Positions 31,232-40,635 of a DNA stretch of 64,000 nucleotides are shown in pieces. Every line of letters starts with the position of its first letter. The stretch's first letter is position 1. The position numbers and the translations under genes were made by a program. Source of the DNA: Streptomyces marincola (GTDB taxonomy: Bacteria; Actinomycetota; Actinomycetes; Streptomycetales; Streptomycetaceae); NCBI RefSeq assembly GCF_020410765.1, contig NZ_CP084541.1, positions 1,111,001-1,175,000 of the forward strand. Direction: 5' to 3'. The notes under the pieces are model-generated. The model did no database searches. It saw only the letters and a program-made list of their open reading frames with translations, and was not told where the DNA came from.

Positions 31232-31876
31232 TCACCGGGTGGCGCGGGGATTGCCGAGGGCGATGAACGCCCTGCCGTGCACGGCCCAGCTCCCCAGCGG
31301 CACCCAGCCGGCCGACTCGCCGCTCGCGCACAGCGCGGCGGGCCCGAGCCTCGCCCAGGGGAACGGCGGGCCGACCGGGCCCGTTCCGTCGTCGAGGCGG
31401 ACGTGGAGGCGCTCGTCGATGTCGGTCGGCGCGGCCTCGGCCAGCAGCAGCCCGCCGGGCGCGGTCAGCCGCCTGACGCGGCGCAGCAGCGCGACGGGGT
31501 CGCCGCCGATGCCCGCGTTCCCGTCCATCAGCAGCACGCTCCCCCAGCGGCCCTCGGCCGGCAGGGCCTGGAAGACCGACCGCAGCAGGGCCGTTCCGCC
31601 GCGGCTGCGGGTGCGGGCGACGGCGGCCGGCGAGGTGTCGATGCCGAGCGCGGGGCGCGCGGCGCGGGCCAGGGCGATGACCATGCGGCCGGGGCCGCAG
31701 CCGATGTCGAGGACGCTGCCCGTGCAGCGGACCAGGACGCTGCGGTCGGCCGCGTCGGGGCCCGCGCACCAGCGTTCGACGTCCAGGCGCAGCCGCCGCC
31801 CGTCGGCGCGGCGCAGGAACAGCGGGCCCCGGCCGGTGCGCAGGGCGGCGGCGTAGACGTCGCCGGTCCAGCTCAC
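31232..31876 (-). CDS. Class I SAM-dependent methyltransferase
   Basis: 214 residues from a GTG at 31876 overlapping the upstream gene by 4 bases. SAM-binding motif I is 'GSVLDIGCGPGRMVIALARAARPALGIDTSPAAV'; motif II region 'RWGSVLLMDGNAGIGGDPVALLRRVRRLTAPGGLLLAEA' is also present. The substrate cannot be told. Third gene of a tightly coupled unit (GT2, TIGR04282, methyltransferase), so it probably methylates or otherwise modifies the same product. It converges on the membrane protein gene at 31208. Confidence 0.82.
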   Translation of the reverse strand: MSWTGDVYAAALRTGRGPLFLRRADGRRLRLDVERWCAGPDAADRSVLVRCTGSVLDIGCGPGRMVIALARAARPALGIDTSPAAVARTRSRGGTALLRSVFQALPAEGRWGSVLLMDGNAGIGGDPVALLRRVRRLTAPGGLLLAEAAPTDIDERLHVRLDDGTGPVGPPFPWARLGPAALCASGESAGWVPLGSWAVHGRAFIALGNPRATR

Positions 31877-32532
31877 GTGGCGGCGCCGGCGCGCAGCGCG
31901 GCCCAGGCCGCCGCGAACCGCCCGCCGGGCGCCTCCCGCGCGATCCGCGCGGCGTCGGCGGCGGTGTCCACGTCGCGCAGCACGGGCAGGTCGCGCACGT
32001 CGAGTCCGGCCTCGACGAGCCGGTGGCGCTGGCGCCGGCCGGTGGACGGGGTGGACATGGGGACGCCGAGGACGAGCGCGGGCCTGGGCCTGGCCATGCC
32101 GAGGGCCCAGAAGCCGCCGTCGGCCGCGGGCCCGAACCAGGCGCGGCCCGGTGGCCAGGCGTCGGCCGCGGTCGCGGGTGCGAGCAGCGCGGGGGTGAGC
32201 TGCGGGGTGTCCATGCCGACGAGCAGCGCGGGGCCGGGGCAGTGGGTGAACGCGGCGGCGATCCGCTGGTCGAGGCCGCCGGTGCCGCGCTGCGCCACGA
32301 CGTCGAAGCCGGGCGGCAGCCACGGTCCGGGGCGGCCGGCGAGCACGAGCAGGCGCCGCCGCGCGGGCACGCGCAGCAGCGTGCGGAGGGTGTCGGCCAG
32401 CGCCGCCTCGGCCAGGCGGGCGGCCTCCTCAGGGGTGCAGGGCGGGGTGAGGCGGGTCTTGACGCGGCCGGGCACGGGCTCCTTGGCGATGACCAGGAGG
32501 GTGGCCGCGCCGTCCGGGGGCCCGGCGGTCAC
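31873..32532 (-). CDS. TIGR04282/DUF2064 family nucleotidyl- or glycosyltransferase-like protein
   Basis: 219 residues from a GTG at 32532. The start 'LLVIAKEPVPGRVKTRLTPPCTPEEAARLAEAALADT' is the family hallmark, with a GT-A-like fold related to CofC and MobA nucleotidyltransferases; 'LLVGMDTPQLTPALLAPA' holds the metal-binding Asp and 'FGPAADGGFWALGMARP' the second conserved block. These proteins usually lie beside a GT2 gene, as here. Reaction is not established. Overlaps both neighbours by 4 bases. Confidence 0.85.
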   Translation of the reverse strand: MTAGPPDGAATLLVIAKEPVPGRVKTRLTPPCTPEEAARLAEAALADTLRTLLRVPARRRLLVLAGRPGPWLPPGFDVVAQRGTGGLDQRIAAAFTHCPGPALLVGMDTPQLTPALLAPATAADAWPPGRAWFGPAADGGFWALGMARPRPALVLGVPMSTPSTGRRQRHRLVEAGLDVRDLPVLRDVDTAADAARIAREAPGGRFAAAWAALRAGAAT

Positions 32533-33194
32533 CTGAGCACCGCCCGCATGTCGCCGACGGCCTGCCAGGTGCCGCGCCAGGTGCCGGTGACCTTCGAGCG
32601 GCCGGTGCGCGGCCGGTAGGCGATGTCGGTCTCCTCGATGCGCCAGCCGGCCTCGGCGGCCAGGACCACCATCTGCAACGGGTAGCCGCTGCGCCGGTCG
32701 GTGAGGCCGAGGCCGAGGAGCGCGGCGCGGCGCGCGACGCGCATGGGTCCGAGGTCGCGCAGCCGCACGCCGGTGCGGTTGCGGACCATGCGGGACAGGG
32801 CGCGGTTGCCCAGCCGCGCGTGCAGGGGCCAGGCGCCGCGCGCGGTGGGGCGGCGGCGGGCCAGCACGAGGTCGGCGGCGCCCGTGCCGACGGGGGCGGC
32901 GACGCGCGGCAGTTCGGCCGGGTCGAGGGAGGCGTCGCAGTCGCAGAACGCCACGAGGTCGCCGGTGGCGGCGAGCAGTCCGGCGTGGCAGGCGGCGCCG
33001 AAGCCGCGGCGGGGCTCGTGCACGACGTGCGCGCCGAGCCGTTCGGCCAGGGCCGGGGAGCCGTCGGTCGAGCCGTTGTCGACGACGACGGCCCGCCAGC
33101 CGTCGGGGACGCGGTCGAGCACCCAGGGCAGCGCCTCGGCCTCGTTCAGGCAGGGCAGCACCAGGTCGCCCCGCGTCGGTGGGGAGGTGGTCAC
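32529..33194 (-). CDS. Glycosyltransferase family 2
   Basis: 221 residues from a GTG at 33194, 7 bases after a TAGGGT box. GT-A elements: 'DLVLPCLNEAEALPWVL', 'AVVVDNGSTDGSPALAERLG', and the metal-binding 'DLVAFCDCDASLDPAELP' (DCD rather than the usual DxD/DAD). 'LVLARRRPTARGAWPLHARLGNRALSRMVRNRTGVRLRDLGPMRVARR' and 'YRPRTGRSKVTGTWRGT' resemble polyprenyl-phosphate sugar transferases. Acts in the cytoplasm, probably on a lipid carrier. First gene of the cassette. Confidence 0.88.
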   Translation of the reverse strand: MTTSPPTRGDLVLPCLNEAEALPWVLDRVPDGWRAVVVDNGSTDGSPALAERLGAHVVHEPRRGFGAACHAGLLAATGDLVAFCDCDASLDPAELPRVAAPVGTGAADLVLARRRPTARGAWPLHARLGNRALSRMVRNRTGVRLRDLGPMRVARRAALLGLGLTDRRSGYPLQMVVLAAEAGWRIEETDIAYRPRTGRSKVTGTWRGTWQAVGDMRAVLR

Positions 33195-33201
33195 GCCCCT
33201 C

Positions 33202-33207
33202 ACCCTA
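33202..33207 (-). promoter_or_regulatory. Leaderless-type -10 element of the GT2 cassette
   Basis: TAGGGT on the minus strand, exactly 7 bases (GAGGGGC) before the GTG at 33194. Confidence 0.5.
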
Positions 33208-33298
33208 CGAAGACAAACACCGCATTCGCGGACACTCTCCCCCTGCGTGCCCCGTCCTCCGTGTCCGCCGCCAGGACCGGGGCCAGGCCGCCCTCCGG

Positions 33299-34333
33299 TC
33301 AGGCCGCGGGCACCGGGGCCAGCGGGGCGCGGGCGAAGCGGGCCATGCCCTCGGCGAAGCCGACCCGTGGCCGCCAGCCGAGCTCCGCGCGCAGGCGCGC
33401 GGAGTCCGCCGTGACGTGCCGCACGTCCCCGAGCCGGTACTCGCCGGTGACCACCGGCTCGGGGCCGCCGTGGGCGGCGGCGAGCGCGCGGGCCATCTCC
33501 CCGACAGTGCGCGGCTCGCCGCTGCCGGTGTTGTAGGCGCGCAGCGCTCCCCTCGGCCCCGCGGCGAGCGCGGACAGCGCGGTCGCGTTCGCCGCCGCGA
33601 CGTCCGTGACGTGGACGAAGTCCCGCCGCTGCCCGCCGTCCTCGAAGACCCGGGGCGGCCGGCCCGCGGCCAGCGCCGACCGGAAGAACGCCGCCACCCC
33701 CGCGTACGGCGTGTCCCTCGGCATGCCGTCGCCGTACACGTTGTGGTAGCGCAGGCTGATGGCCCGCCCCCCGGTCGAACGGGCCCACGCGGCGGCCAGG
33801 TGCTCCTGCGCGAGTTTCGTCGTGGCGTAGACGTTGCGCGGGTCGGGCGCGGCGTCCTCGGTGACGAGGCCGGGCAGCAGGGACGCGCCGCACGACGGGC
33901 AGGGCGGTTCGAACCGGCCGGCGTCAAGCCGCTCCGGTGTCCGCGGCCCTGGGCGCACCCGGCCGTGCCGGGGGCAGTCGTAGCGGCCCTCGCCGTAGAC
34001 GACCATGGATCCGGCGAGCACCAGGCCGCCGACGCCCTCGGCGGCCATCGCGGCCAGCAGCACGGCCGTGCCCAGGTCGTTGACGCCGACGTAGTCCGTC
34101 GCGTCCGCGAAGCCCTGCCCGAGTCCCACGACCGCCGCCTGGTGGCAGACGGCGTCCACGCCGGCGAGCGCGCGGGCCACGGCCCGGGCGTCGCGGATGT
34201 CGGCGCGGTGCGCGTCGACGCCGGGGGCGGCCGGGCGGATGTCGAGCACGACCGGCTCGTGCCCCCGGGCCAGCAGTTCGGCCACGATGTGCGAGCCGAT
34301 GAACCCGGCTCCTCCTGTCACCAGTACACGCAT
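33299..34333 (-). CDS. NAD-dependent epimerase/dehydratase with cysteine-bearing insertion
   Basis: 344 residues. Extended SDR: 'MRVLVTGGAGFIGSHIVAELLARGH' (NAD site), catalytic Tyr-x3-Lys in 'VYATTKLAQEHL', and 'YHNVYGDGMPRDTPYAGVAAFFRSAL'. Between strand 4 and the catalytic Tyr lies an insertion of about 40 residues with 'YDCPRHGRVRPGPRTPE' and 'PCPSCGASLLPG'; its three Cys and one His look like a zinc ribbon. Likely interconverts or dehydrates a nucleotide sugar. Own leaderless promoter; separated by 104 bases from the GT2 gene on the same strand. Confidence 0.88.
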   Translation of the reverse strand: MRVLVTGGAGFIGSHIVAELLARGHEPVVLDIRPAAPGVDAHRADIRDARAVARALAGVDAVCHQAAVVGLGQGFADATDYVGVNDLGTAVLLAAMAAEGVGGLVLAGSMVVYGEGRYDCPRHGRVRPGPRTPERLDAGRFEPPCPSCGASLLPGLVTEDAAPDPRNVYATTKLAQEHLAAAWARSTGGRAISLRYHNVYGDGMPRDTPYAGVAAFFRSALAAGRPPRVFEDGGQRRDFVHVTDVAAANATALSALAAGPRGALRAYNTGSGEPRTVGEMARALAAAHGGPEPVVTGEYRLGDVRHVTADSARLRAELGWRPRVGFAEGMARFARAPLAPVPAA

Positions 34334-34340
34334 GGCCGTC

Positions 34341-34346
34341 ACGCTA
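34341..34346 (-). promoter_or_regulatory. Leaderless-type -10 element of the epimerase gene
   Basis: TAGCGT on the minus strand, 7 bases (GACGGCC) before the ATG at 34333. Confidence 0.5.
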
Positions 34347-34429
34347 GGCCCTGCCACCCGAATCCCCGCGGGGCCACGCTGGCGGGGCGGCGGCACTCCC
34401 CCGGACTGGGACCCGGACTCAGGCCCGCG

Positions 34430-35647
34430 TCAGCGTTCCGTGCGGTCGGGGGCCGACTGCTCCCAGGGGACGCTGAGCCAGGGGCTCTCCGGGTCGGTGC
34501 TCAGGATCTGGTGCACGGCGACCATGTCGGTGTACCAGTCGCCGAACTCCTCGCTGTCGAAGTGCAGGCAGCGGCCGAGGACGAACCCGATCGCGAACTC
34601 CGCCCAGGACCTGTACACCTGCCTGCTGGCCTCCCCGGCCCGCAGCAGCGCCCGCTCGCTCTCCTCGCGTTCCGCGTACCGGGCGCCCAGGCCCCAGCGG
34701 GCCATGCAGGAGGCGCGGCCGTAGTCCCAGGCGAGGACGGAACGGACGCAGGACCCGCCGTCGAGCAGCCCGTCGGCGCGGAAGCGCGCCTCGTAGCGCA
34801 GGATGCGGCCGATCAGCTCCTGTGTCAGCGCGATGTCCGCGTCCAGGTCGAACTCCGGCGGCCGGCCGGTCCTGTCGACGACCTCGGCCGTCCGCGCCAC
34901 CAGGACCCGTTCCGCGGTCTCGCGCCACCGCACCGCGTCGGGCGGCGTGCCGTGCTCCTGCATGAGGGCCTGCCGCACGCGCAGCGCGAACTCCCAGGCC
35001 GGGGAGACCACCTCGCCGCGCAGCAGCCGTTCGACCGTGCCCAGCCACTCCGGGCGACCGCCGACGCCCCACCAGCGCCCCAGCAGCTCCTTCTCCTCGG
35101 TGTAGCCGCCCCACTGCCAGCCGAGGTGGTTCCAGACGGCGCCGTTGTTGACCATGAGCAGCGCGCCGCAGGCCATGCCGTGCGCCAGCGCGCCGTGCCG
35201 GTGGCCGGTCCACAGGGTCTTCAGCTGCCGTTCCGGGACCGCGTGCCTGCCGTGCTTCTTCCAGCGCTTGGGGTCGGCGGGCAGGAACGTCTCGGCCGGC
35301 GTGCCGGGGTTCACCGCGAGCCAGCGGACGGACCGGGGCCACACCTTGGCGAGCGACACCAGGTCACTGCGCTCGAACACCCGATCGCCCACCGGGTGTT
35401 CGAGCAGGCCCCGGGTGAAGACGGCCAGCGCGAGGCCGTCGAAGTTCGGGTCCTTGAACGGGCGGAACGGGATGCTGCCCGGTGCCGCGTCCATCAGCTC
35501 GCGCGACATCGGGAAGTACAGGTCGGTACCGGCAAGCACCTCGAAGAACGCCTGCCAGTCCCCACCGGCCCCGGCCTGGTAGAGCTGCTGTTCGACCGCC
35601 GTCGGCGGCTCCCACGGCATGTGGCCCGCCTCCCCCTGCTTCCCCAT
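34430..35647 (-). CDS. DUF1266 domain-containing protein
   Basis: 405 residues. N-terminal part (about 15-135) resembles an SseB-like module ('AVEQQLYQAGAGGDWQAFFEVLAGTDLYFPM', 'GLALAVFTRGLLEHP'). The C-terminal half carries DUF1266 features: 'HGMACGALLMVNNGAVWNHLGWQWGG', then 'SCVRSVLAWDYGRASCMARWGLGARY' and 'SWAEFAIGFVLGRCLHFDSEEFGDWY'. No signal peptide or catalytic motif is recognised; function unknown. ATG lies 7 bases after a TACAGT box. Directly precedes trpA on the same strand with a 71-base gap on its upstream side. Confidence 0.78.
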   Translation of the reverse strand: MGKQGEAGHMPWEPPTAVEQQLYQAGAGGDWQAFFEVLAGTDLYFPMSRELMDAAPGSIPFRPFKDPNFDGLALAVFTRGLLEHPVGDRVFERSDLVSLAKVWPRSVRWLAVNPGTPAETFLPADPKRWKKHGRHAVPERQLKTLWTGHRHGALAHGMACGALLMVNNGAVWNHLGWQWGGYTEEKELLGRWWGVGGRPEWLGTVERLLRGEVVSPAWEFALRVRQALMQEHGTPPDAVRWRETAERVLVARTAEVVDRTGRPPEFDLDADIALTQELIGRILRYEARFRADGLLDGGSCVRSVLAWDYGRASCMARWGLGARYAEREESERALLRAGEASRQVYRSWAEFAIGFVLGRCLHFDSEEFGDWYTDMVAVHQILSTDPESPWLSVPWEQSAPDRTER

Positions 35648-35654
35648 GCGGTCG

Positions 35655-35660
35655 ACTGTA
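35655..35660 (-). promoter_or_regulatory. Leaderless-type -10 element of the DUF1266 gene
   Basis: TACAGT on the minus strand, 7 bases (CGACCGC) before the ATG at 35647. It rules out longer in-frame starts. Confidence 0.5.
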
Positions 35661-35718
35661 GCGGGGCCCGCCCCCGCCCGGCACGGACGGGGACGGGCGG
35701 GCGGCGGAAAGCGCGGGC

Positions 35719-36533
35719 TCAGCCCCGGTTGCGTGCGCCGCGCGTCAGGTCGGCGGCGAGCTCGCGCAGCTCCCGCAGGGCCGCGGCCTCGTCGTCGCGG
35801 TGCTCCAGGACGCGCCGCACGAACGCCGAGCCGACGATCACGCCGTCCGCGAAGGTCGCGACCTCCGACGCCTGCACCGCGTTGGACACGCCGAGCCCGA
35901 CGCACACCGGCAGCGGCGTGGTGGCGCGGACCCGGCGCACGAGGTCGGCCGCGTCCCGGCTGACGGACTCGCGAGTGCCGGTGACCCCCATCAGCGAGGC
36001 CGCGTAGACGAATCCGCTGCCGGCCGCGGTGATCGCGGCGATCCGCTCGTCCTTGCTGCTCGGCGCGACGACGAAGACGGTGGCGAGGCCGTGCCGCTCC
36101 GCGGCCTTGCGCCACTGCTCCGACTCCTCAAGCGGCAGGTCGGGCAGGATGCAGCCGGCGCCGCCCGCCTCGGCCAGCTCGGCGGCGAAGCGTTCGGGCC
36201 CGTAGCGGTCCACCGGGTTCCAGTAGGTCATGCACAGCACGGGAACGCCGGTGGCCGCGCGCACCTCGCGCACGGTGCGCAGCACGCCCGAGATGCGGAT
36301 CCCGCCGCGCAGCGCGATGTCGTCCGCGGTCTGGATGATGGGGCCGTCGAGCACCGGGTCGCTGTGCGGGAGGCCGATCTCGATGATGTCGCAGCCGCCC
36401 TCGACCATCGCGATCACGGCGCGGATGCCGCCTTCGAGGGTGGGGAAGCCGGCCGGGTAGTAGCCGATGAGGGCCGCCCGGTTCTCACTCCTGGCCGCGG
36501 CGAGCGCACCGGCCAGCCCCTGTGCGTCGCCGC

Positions 36534-36537
<4 letters not shown>
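35719..36537 (-). CDS. trpA: Tryptophan synthase alpha subunit
   Basis: 272 residues from a GTG at 36537. Cleaves indole-3-glycerol phosphate to indole and glyceraldehyde 3-phosphate; indole passes to TrpB. Catalytic Glu lies in 'GGCDIIEIGLPHSDPVLDGPIIQ' and catalytic Asp in 'CILPDLPLEESEQW'; the phosphate site 'GLGVSNAVQASEVATFADGVIVGSAFV' is intact. Overlaps trpB by 4 bases. Last gene of the trpC-M-B-A unit. Confidence 0.97.
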
Positions 36538-37796
<1,259 letters not shown>

Positions 37797-37934
37797 GCGG
37801 CCTTTCGGTCCTGTGGTCACGAATGCGATCGGCGAGTGGGCGGCCACCGCGGGCCGCGCGAGCACCCGGGCGCGGGAGCGCCCGGTCGCGCGCCGACGCG
37901 CGAAGCGGTCGCACGCCGGTGGCGGGCGCCGTCC

Positions 37935-38150
37935 TCAGACGGCGCGCGCTGGCGCGGGGGTCGCCGCGCCGGAGGCGGCGGGGCCTCCGGCGGCCACCGG
38001 CCATCGGCGGCCGTTGACCTGACCCGGCTCGCAGCCGATGTGGTAGCGCACCCGCCGCCCCAGCACACGCCGCGCGGGCGCACGGCACCCGCGCGGGCGG
38101 GTGCCGCGCGCCGGGTCGCGGTCCGCGGTGCGGGAGGGCCGGGCGGGCAT
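37935..38150 (-). CDS. trpM: TrpM, small protein of the Streptomyces trp operon
   Basis: 71 residues, very basic. The ATG at 38150 comes 5 bases after the trpC stop, with AGGGG near the trpC end as the only ribosome site, so translation is probably coupled. The central segment 'ARRVLGRRVRYHIGCEPGQVNG' is the part that looks conserved; the ends are Ala/Pro/Arg-rich. Position between trpC and trpB matches trpM of Streptomyces trpCMBA, a small protein reported to influence tryptophan and development. Identification rests on position plus that segment. Confidence 0.65.
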   Translation of the reverse strand: MPARPSRTADRDPARGTRPRGCRAPARRVLGRRVRYHIGCEPGQVNGRRWPVAAGGPAASGAATPAPARAV

Positions 38151-38155
38151 TGGAA

Positions 38156-38962
38156 TCAGCGCCCCTGCCGCAGCGCGGGGTGGGCGCCGGCCGCCACCAG
38201 GTCGGCGACGGCGGCCCGCGGATCGCGGCCGGTGACCAGGGACTCGCCGACCAGCACGGCGTCGGCGCCCTCGTTGGCGTAGGCGATCAGGTCGTGCGGA
38301 CCGCGCACGCCGGACTCGGCCACCTTGACGATGTGGTCGGGGATCTCGGGGGCGACGCGCGCGAAGGTGGAACGGTCCACTTCGAGCGTCTTCAGGTTCC
38401 GGGCGTTCACCCCGATGATCTTGGCGCCGGCGTCCAGGGCGCGCTGCGCCTCCTCCTCGTCGTGCGCCTCGACGAGCGGGGTGAGGCCGATGGACTCGGC
38501 CCGCTCGACCAGCGACACGAGCGCGTCCTGCTCCAGGGCGGCGACGATGAGCAGCACCAGGTCGGCGCCGTGCGCGCGCGCCTCCCACAACTGGTAGGCG
38601 GTGACCACGAAGTCCTTGCGCAGCACGGGGATGTCCACCCGGGCCCGGACGGCGGCCAGGTCTTCGAGGGAGCCGCCGAAGCGGCGCCGCTCGGTCAGCA
38701 CCGAGATGGCCGCCGCGCCGCCCGCCTCGTAGTCGGCGGCGAGCCCTGCGGGATCGGCGATGGCGGCCAGCGCGCCCTTGGAGGGGCTGGACCGCTTGAC
38801 CTCGCAGATCACCGTGACGCTCTCGCCCTTGAGCGCGGCCACGCCGTCCCTGGCCCGGGGCGCGCGGGCCGCCGCCGCCTTCAGTTCGTCGAGCCCCACG
38901 CGGGCCTGCCGTTCGGCCAGATCGGCGCGGACTCCGTCGATGATCTCGTCGAGCACACTCAC
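38156..38962 (-). CDS. trpC: Indole-3-glycerol phosphate synthase
   Basis: 268 residues from a GTG at 38962 preceded by GGAAGGGG. Closes the indole ring from carboxyphenylamino-deoxyribulose phosphate. Beta/alpha barrel with 'VICEVKRSSPSKGAL' (catalytic Lys and phosphate contacts), 'ISVLTERRRFGGSLEDL', 'IPVLRKDFVVTAYQLWEARAHGADLVLLI', 'IIGVNARNLKTLEVD' and 'VAESGVRGPHDLIAYANEGADAVLVGESL'. No trpF is nearby; PriA at 59039 should supply that step. First gene of trpC-M-B-A. Confidence 0.97.
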   Translation of the reverse strand: MSVLDEIIDGVRADLAERQARVGLDELKAAAARAPRARDGVAALKGESVTVICEVKRSSPSKGALAAIADPAGLAADYEAGGAAAISVLTERRRFGGSLEDLAAVRARVDIPVLRKDFVVTAYQLWEARAHGADLVLLIVAALEQDALVSLVERAESIGLTPLVEAHDEEEAQRALDAGAKIIGVNARNLKTLEVDRSTFARVAPEIPDHIVKVAESGVRGPHDLIAYANEGADAVLVGESLVTGRDPRAAVADLVAAGAHPALRQGR

Positions 38963-39066
38963 GCGACTGGCCCCTTCCGTTCGGTCAAACACTTCGATGG
39001 TATCCGCCGGGGAGCGGAGGAATCGCATCCGCCTGTGACGGCCGGGACCTGACCGTCCGCGACCTC

Positions 39067-39519
39067 TCAGGGCACCAGGGTGGCCCCAGCGGGCGTGTTC
39101 CGCACGAGCGTGAACGCGAAAACGAGGGCGCCAAGCGCCAGGCCGTGCGCCCTCCGGAGCACCGGTCGGCCCCGGCCGGGGGCCGGGCCGCCGCGCTGCG
39201 CGGCGGCGAACCGGCCCGCGAGCAGCGCCGCCGCCACCGCGCAGCCCGCGGCGACCAGCGCGTTGGCCCGCAGGGCCCCGACCGGGTCGCCGTGCGCGAG
39301 GGCGTGGGCGCTGCGCAGCCCGCCGCAGCCCGGGCAGTGCAGGCCGGTGAGGGAGAGCAGCGGGCAGGCGGGGTAGTGGCCCGGCTCGTTCGGGTCGACG
39401 ACGGCCACGTATCCGAACGCGGCGCCGGCCACCGCGAGCGCGGCCAGGGGCCCGAGGACGGCACCGGGAACGCGGCCGGGCGGGCGGGGCGGGCGGGACC
39501 GGGAGCGGCGGAGGGGCAC
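39067..39519 (-). CDS. DUF2752 family small membrane protein
   Basis: 150 residues from a GTG at 39519 (no ribosome site; a GATGCT hexamer 6 bases upstream suggests leaderless expression). The family motif 'CPLLSLTGLHCPGCGGLRSAHALAHGDPVGALRANALV' is plain, with a CPGCGG pair that may bind metal or form a disulfide. Three hydrophobic segments. Function unknown. Lies between the trpC unit and trpE, where small membrane proteins are often conserved in Streptomyces. Confidence 0.85.
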   Translation of the reverse strand: MPLRRSRSRPPRPPGRVPGAVLGPLAALAVAGAAFGYVAVVDPNEPGHYPACPLLSLTGLHCPGCGGLRSAHALAHGDPVGALRANALVAAGCAVAAALLAGRFAAAQRGGPAPGRGRPVLRRAHGLALGALVFAFTLVRNTPAGATLVP

Positions 39520-39593
39520 GCGGTCAGCATCACGGCCGGCCCGCGCCGGCGCAACGCGAGGGGCACGCGGCGTGCCGCGCGCCCCCGGGAGCC

Positions 39594-39905
39594 TCAGCCG
39601 CTGACGGTGGTGCTCTTCTGCTCGCTCTCGCCCGACGCGGGGGCGGGCACGGCGGCCGTGGCGGTGGCGCCGGCGGCGGTCGCGGACGCGGTGGCGGGCC
39701 TGGCCGGCGTCGTGGGCTGCCCCAGGCCCATCGCGCGCATCACCAGGCCGACGACGCCGCCGAGCGCGACGACGACCGCGCCGGCGAGGACGCCGAGCGG
39801 CTCGGCCATCACCGTGTAGGCGCTGCCGATGGAGAAGCCGACAAAGACGATGAGGACGGCCGTCCAGGCGGCAGGGGTGTTTCCGTGGTGGGAGTGGCCC
39901 GCCAT
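39594..39905 (-). CDS. HGxxPAAW-family small membrane protein
   Basis: 103 residues, ATG at 39905 preceded by GAGGAG. Begins 'MAGHSHHGNTPAAWTAVLIVFVGFSIGSAYTVMAEP', giving the family signature HGxxPAAW, then two membrane segments and an Ala/Thr-rich tail. Conserved in actinobacteria next to trp genes; function unknown. Confidence 0.85.
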   Translation of the reverse strand: MAGHSHHGNTPAAWTAVLIVFVGFSIGSAYTVMAEPLGVLAGAVVVALGGVVGLVMRAMGLGQPTTPARPATASATAAGATATAAVPAPASGESEQKSTTVSG

Positions 39906-40026
39906 GTGTTGCTCCTCGTGGATCGGATCGTGGGTGCGTTCCCTCCGCACACCCGCTGCCATTGTGGCAGGTGGCCGTGACAGCGCGGGGGACGGCCCCG
40001 GCCCCCGCCGCCGCCGCGGGAACGGC

Positions 40027-40635
40027 TCAGGTCGGGTCCTCGCCGCGGTCGAGCGCCCGCCAGATGTCCTCGGGCCGCTCGGCGGCGGCCGTGCCGCCGC
40101 GCGGCGCGCGGCGCGCGGAACGCTCGTACCTGCCGGACATCGCGGGCCAGTGCCTGCCGTAGCTGAGGGCGAGCAGCCCCGCGCACAGCAGCAGCAGGCC
40201 GCCGAGCGCGGAGAACCACGGCCACCCGGTGTGCTCCACGCCGGTCACGGCGGCCTCGGCCAGCCCCATCGTCGCGGCCGCGTTGTCCTCAAGGGCCCCG
40301 GTGTCCCCGGCCCCGAGCAGCGCGGAGCCGATCGCGGCGGCCCCGCTCAGCGCGAGCAGCGCGGCGACGACGGCGCGCCCGGTGCGGCGCACCGCGAACA
40401 CCGCGACCAGCGCGGCGAGTCCCACCAGCGCGCACGCGCTCGGCAGGCCCGACACGTCGCTGCCGCTCACGCTCACCGGCAGCTCGGCGCCGCCCACGAC
40501 GGCCTCGGCCTCGCCCCAGGTCTGCCCGGCGGAGACCAGCACGACGGCGGCCCCGGCCGCGCCGCTGAGCAGCGCGGCGCCGAGGGAACGGCGCGTCGCG
40601 CTGCTGCTGGTACCGGCGGCGGGGTCACGCTTCAC
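40027..40635 (-). CDS. Trp-operon-associated membrane protein (TIGR02234)
   Basis: 202 residues. Four predicted membrane segments, with a large loop 'TWGEAEAVVGGAELPVSVSGSDVSGLPSACALVGLAALVAVF' typical of the actinobacterial Trp_oprn_chp family; the C-terminal tail is hydrophilic and ends 'RPEDIWRALDRGEDPT', another family trait. Its ATG at 40635 overlaps the trpE stop by 4 bases, so it is co-translated with TrpE. A role in tryptophan handling is implied by position only. Confidence 0.88.
   Translation of the reverse strand: MKRDPAAGTSSSATRRSLGAALLSGAAGAAVVLVSAGQTWGEAEAVVGGAELPVSVSGSDVSGLPSACALVGLAALVAVFAVRRTGRAVVAALLALSGAAAIGSALLGAGDTGALEDNAAATMGLAEAAVTGVEHTGWPWFSALGGLLLLCAGLLALSYGRHWPAMSGRYERSARRAPRGGTAAAERPEDIWRALDRGEDPT

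Noticed and set aside
38963..39066. Tryptophan leader-peptide attenuator before trpC
   Set aside because: No short frame with clustered Trp codons and no competing hairpins were found.
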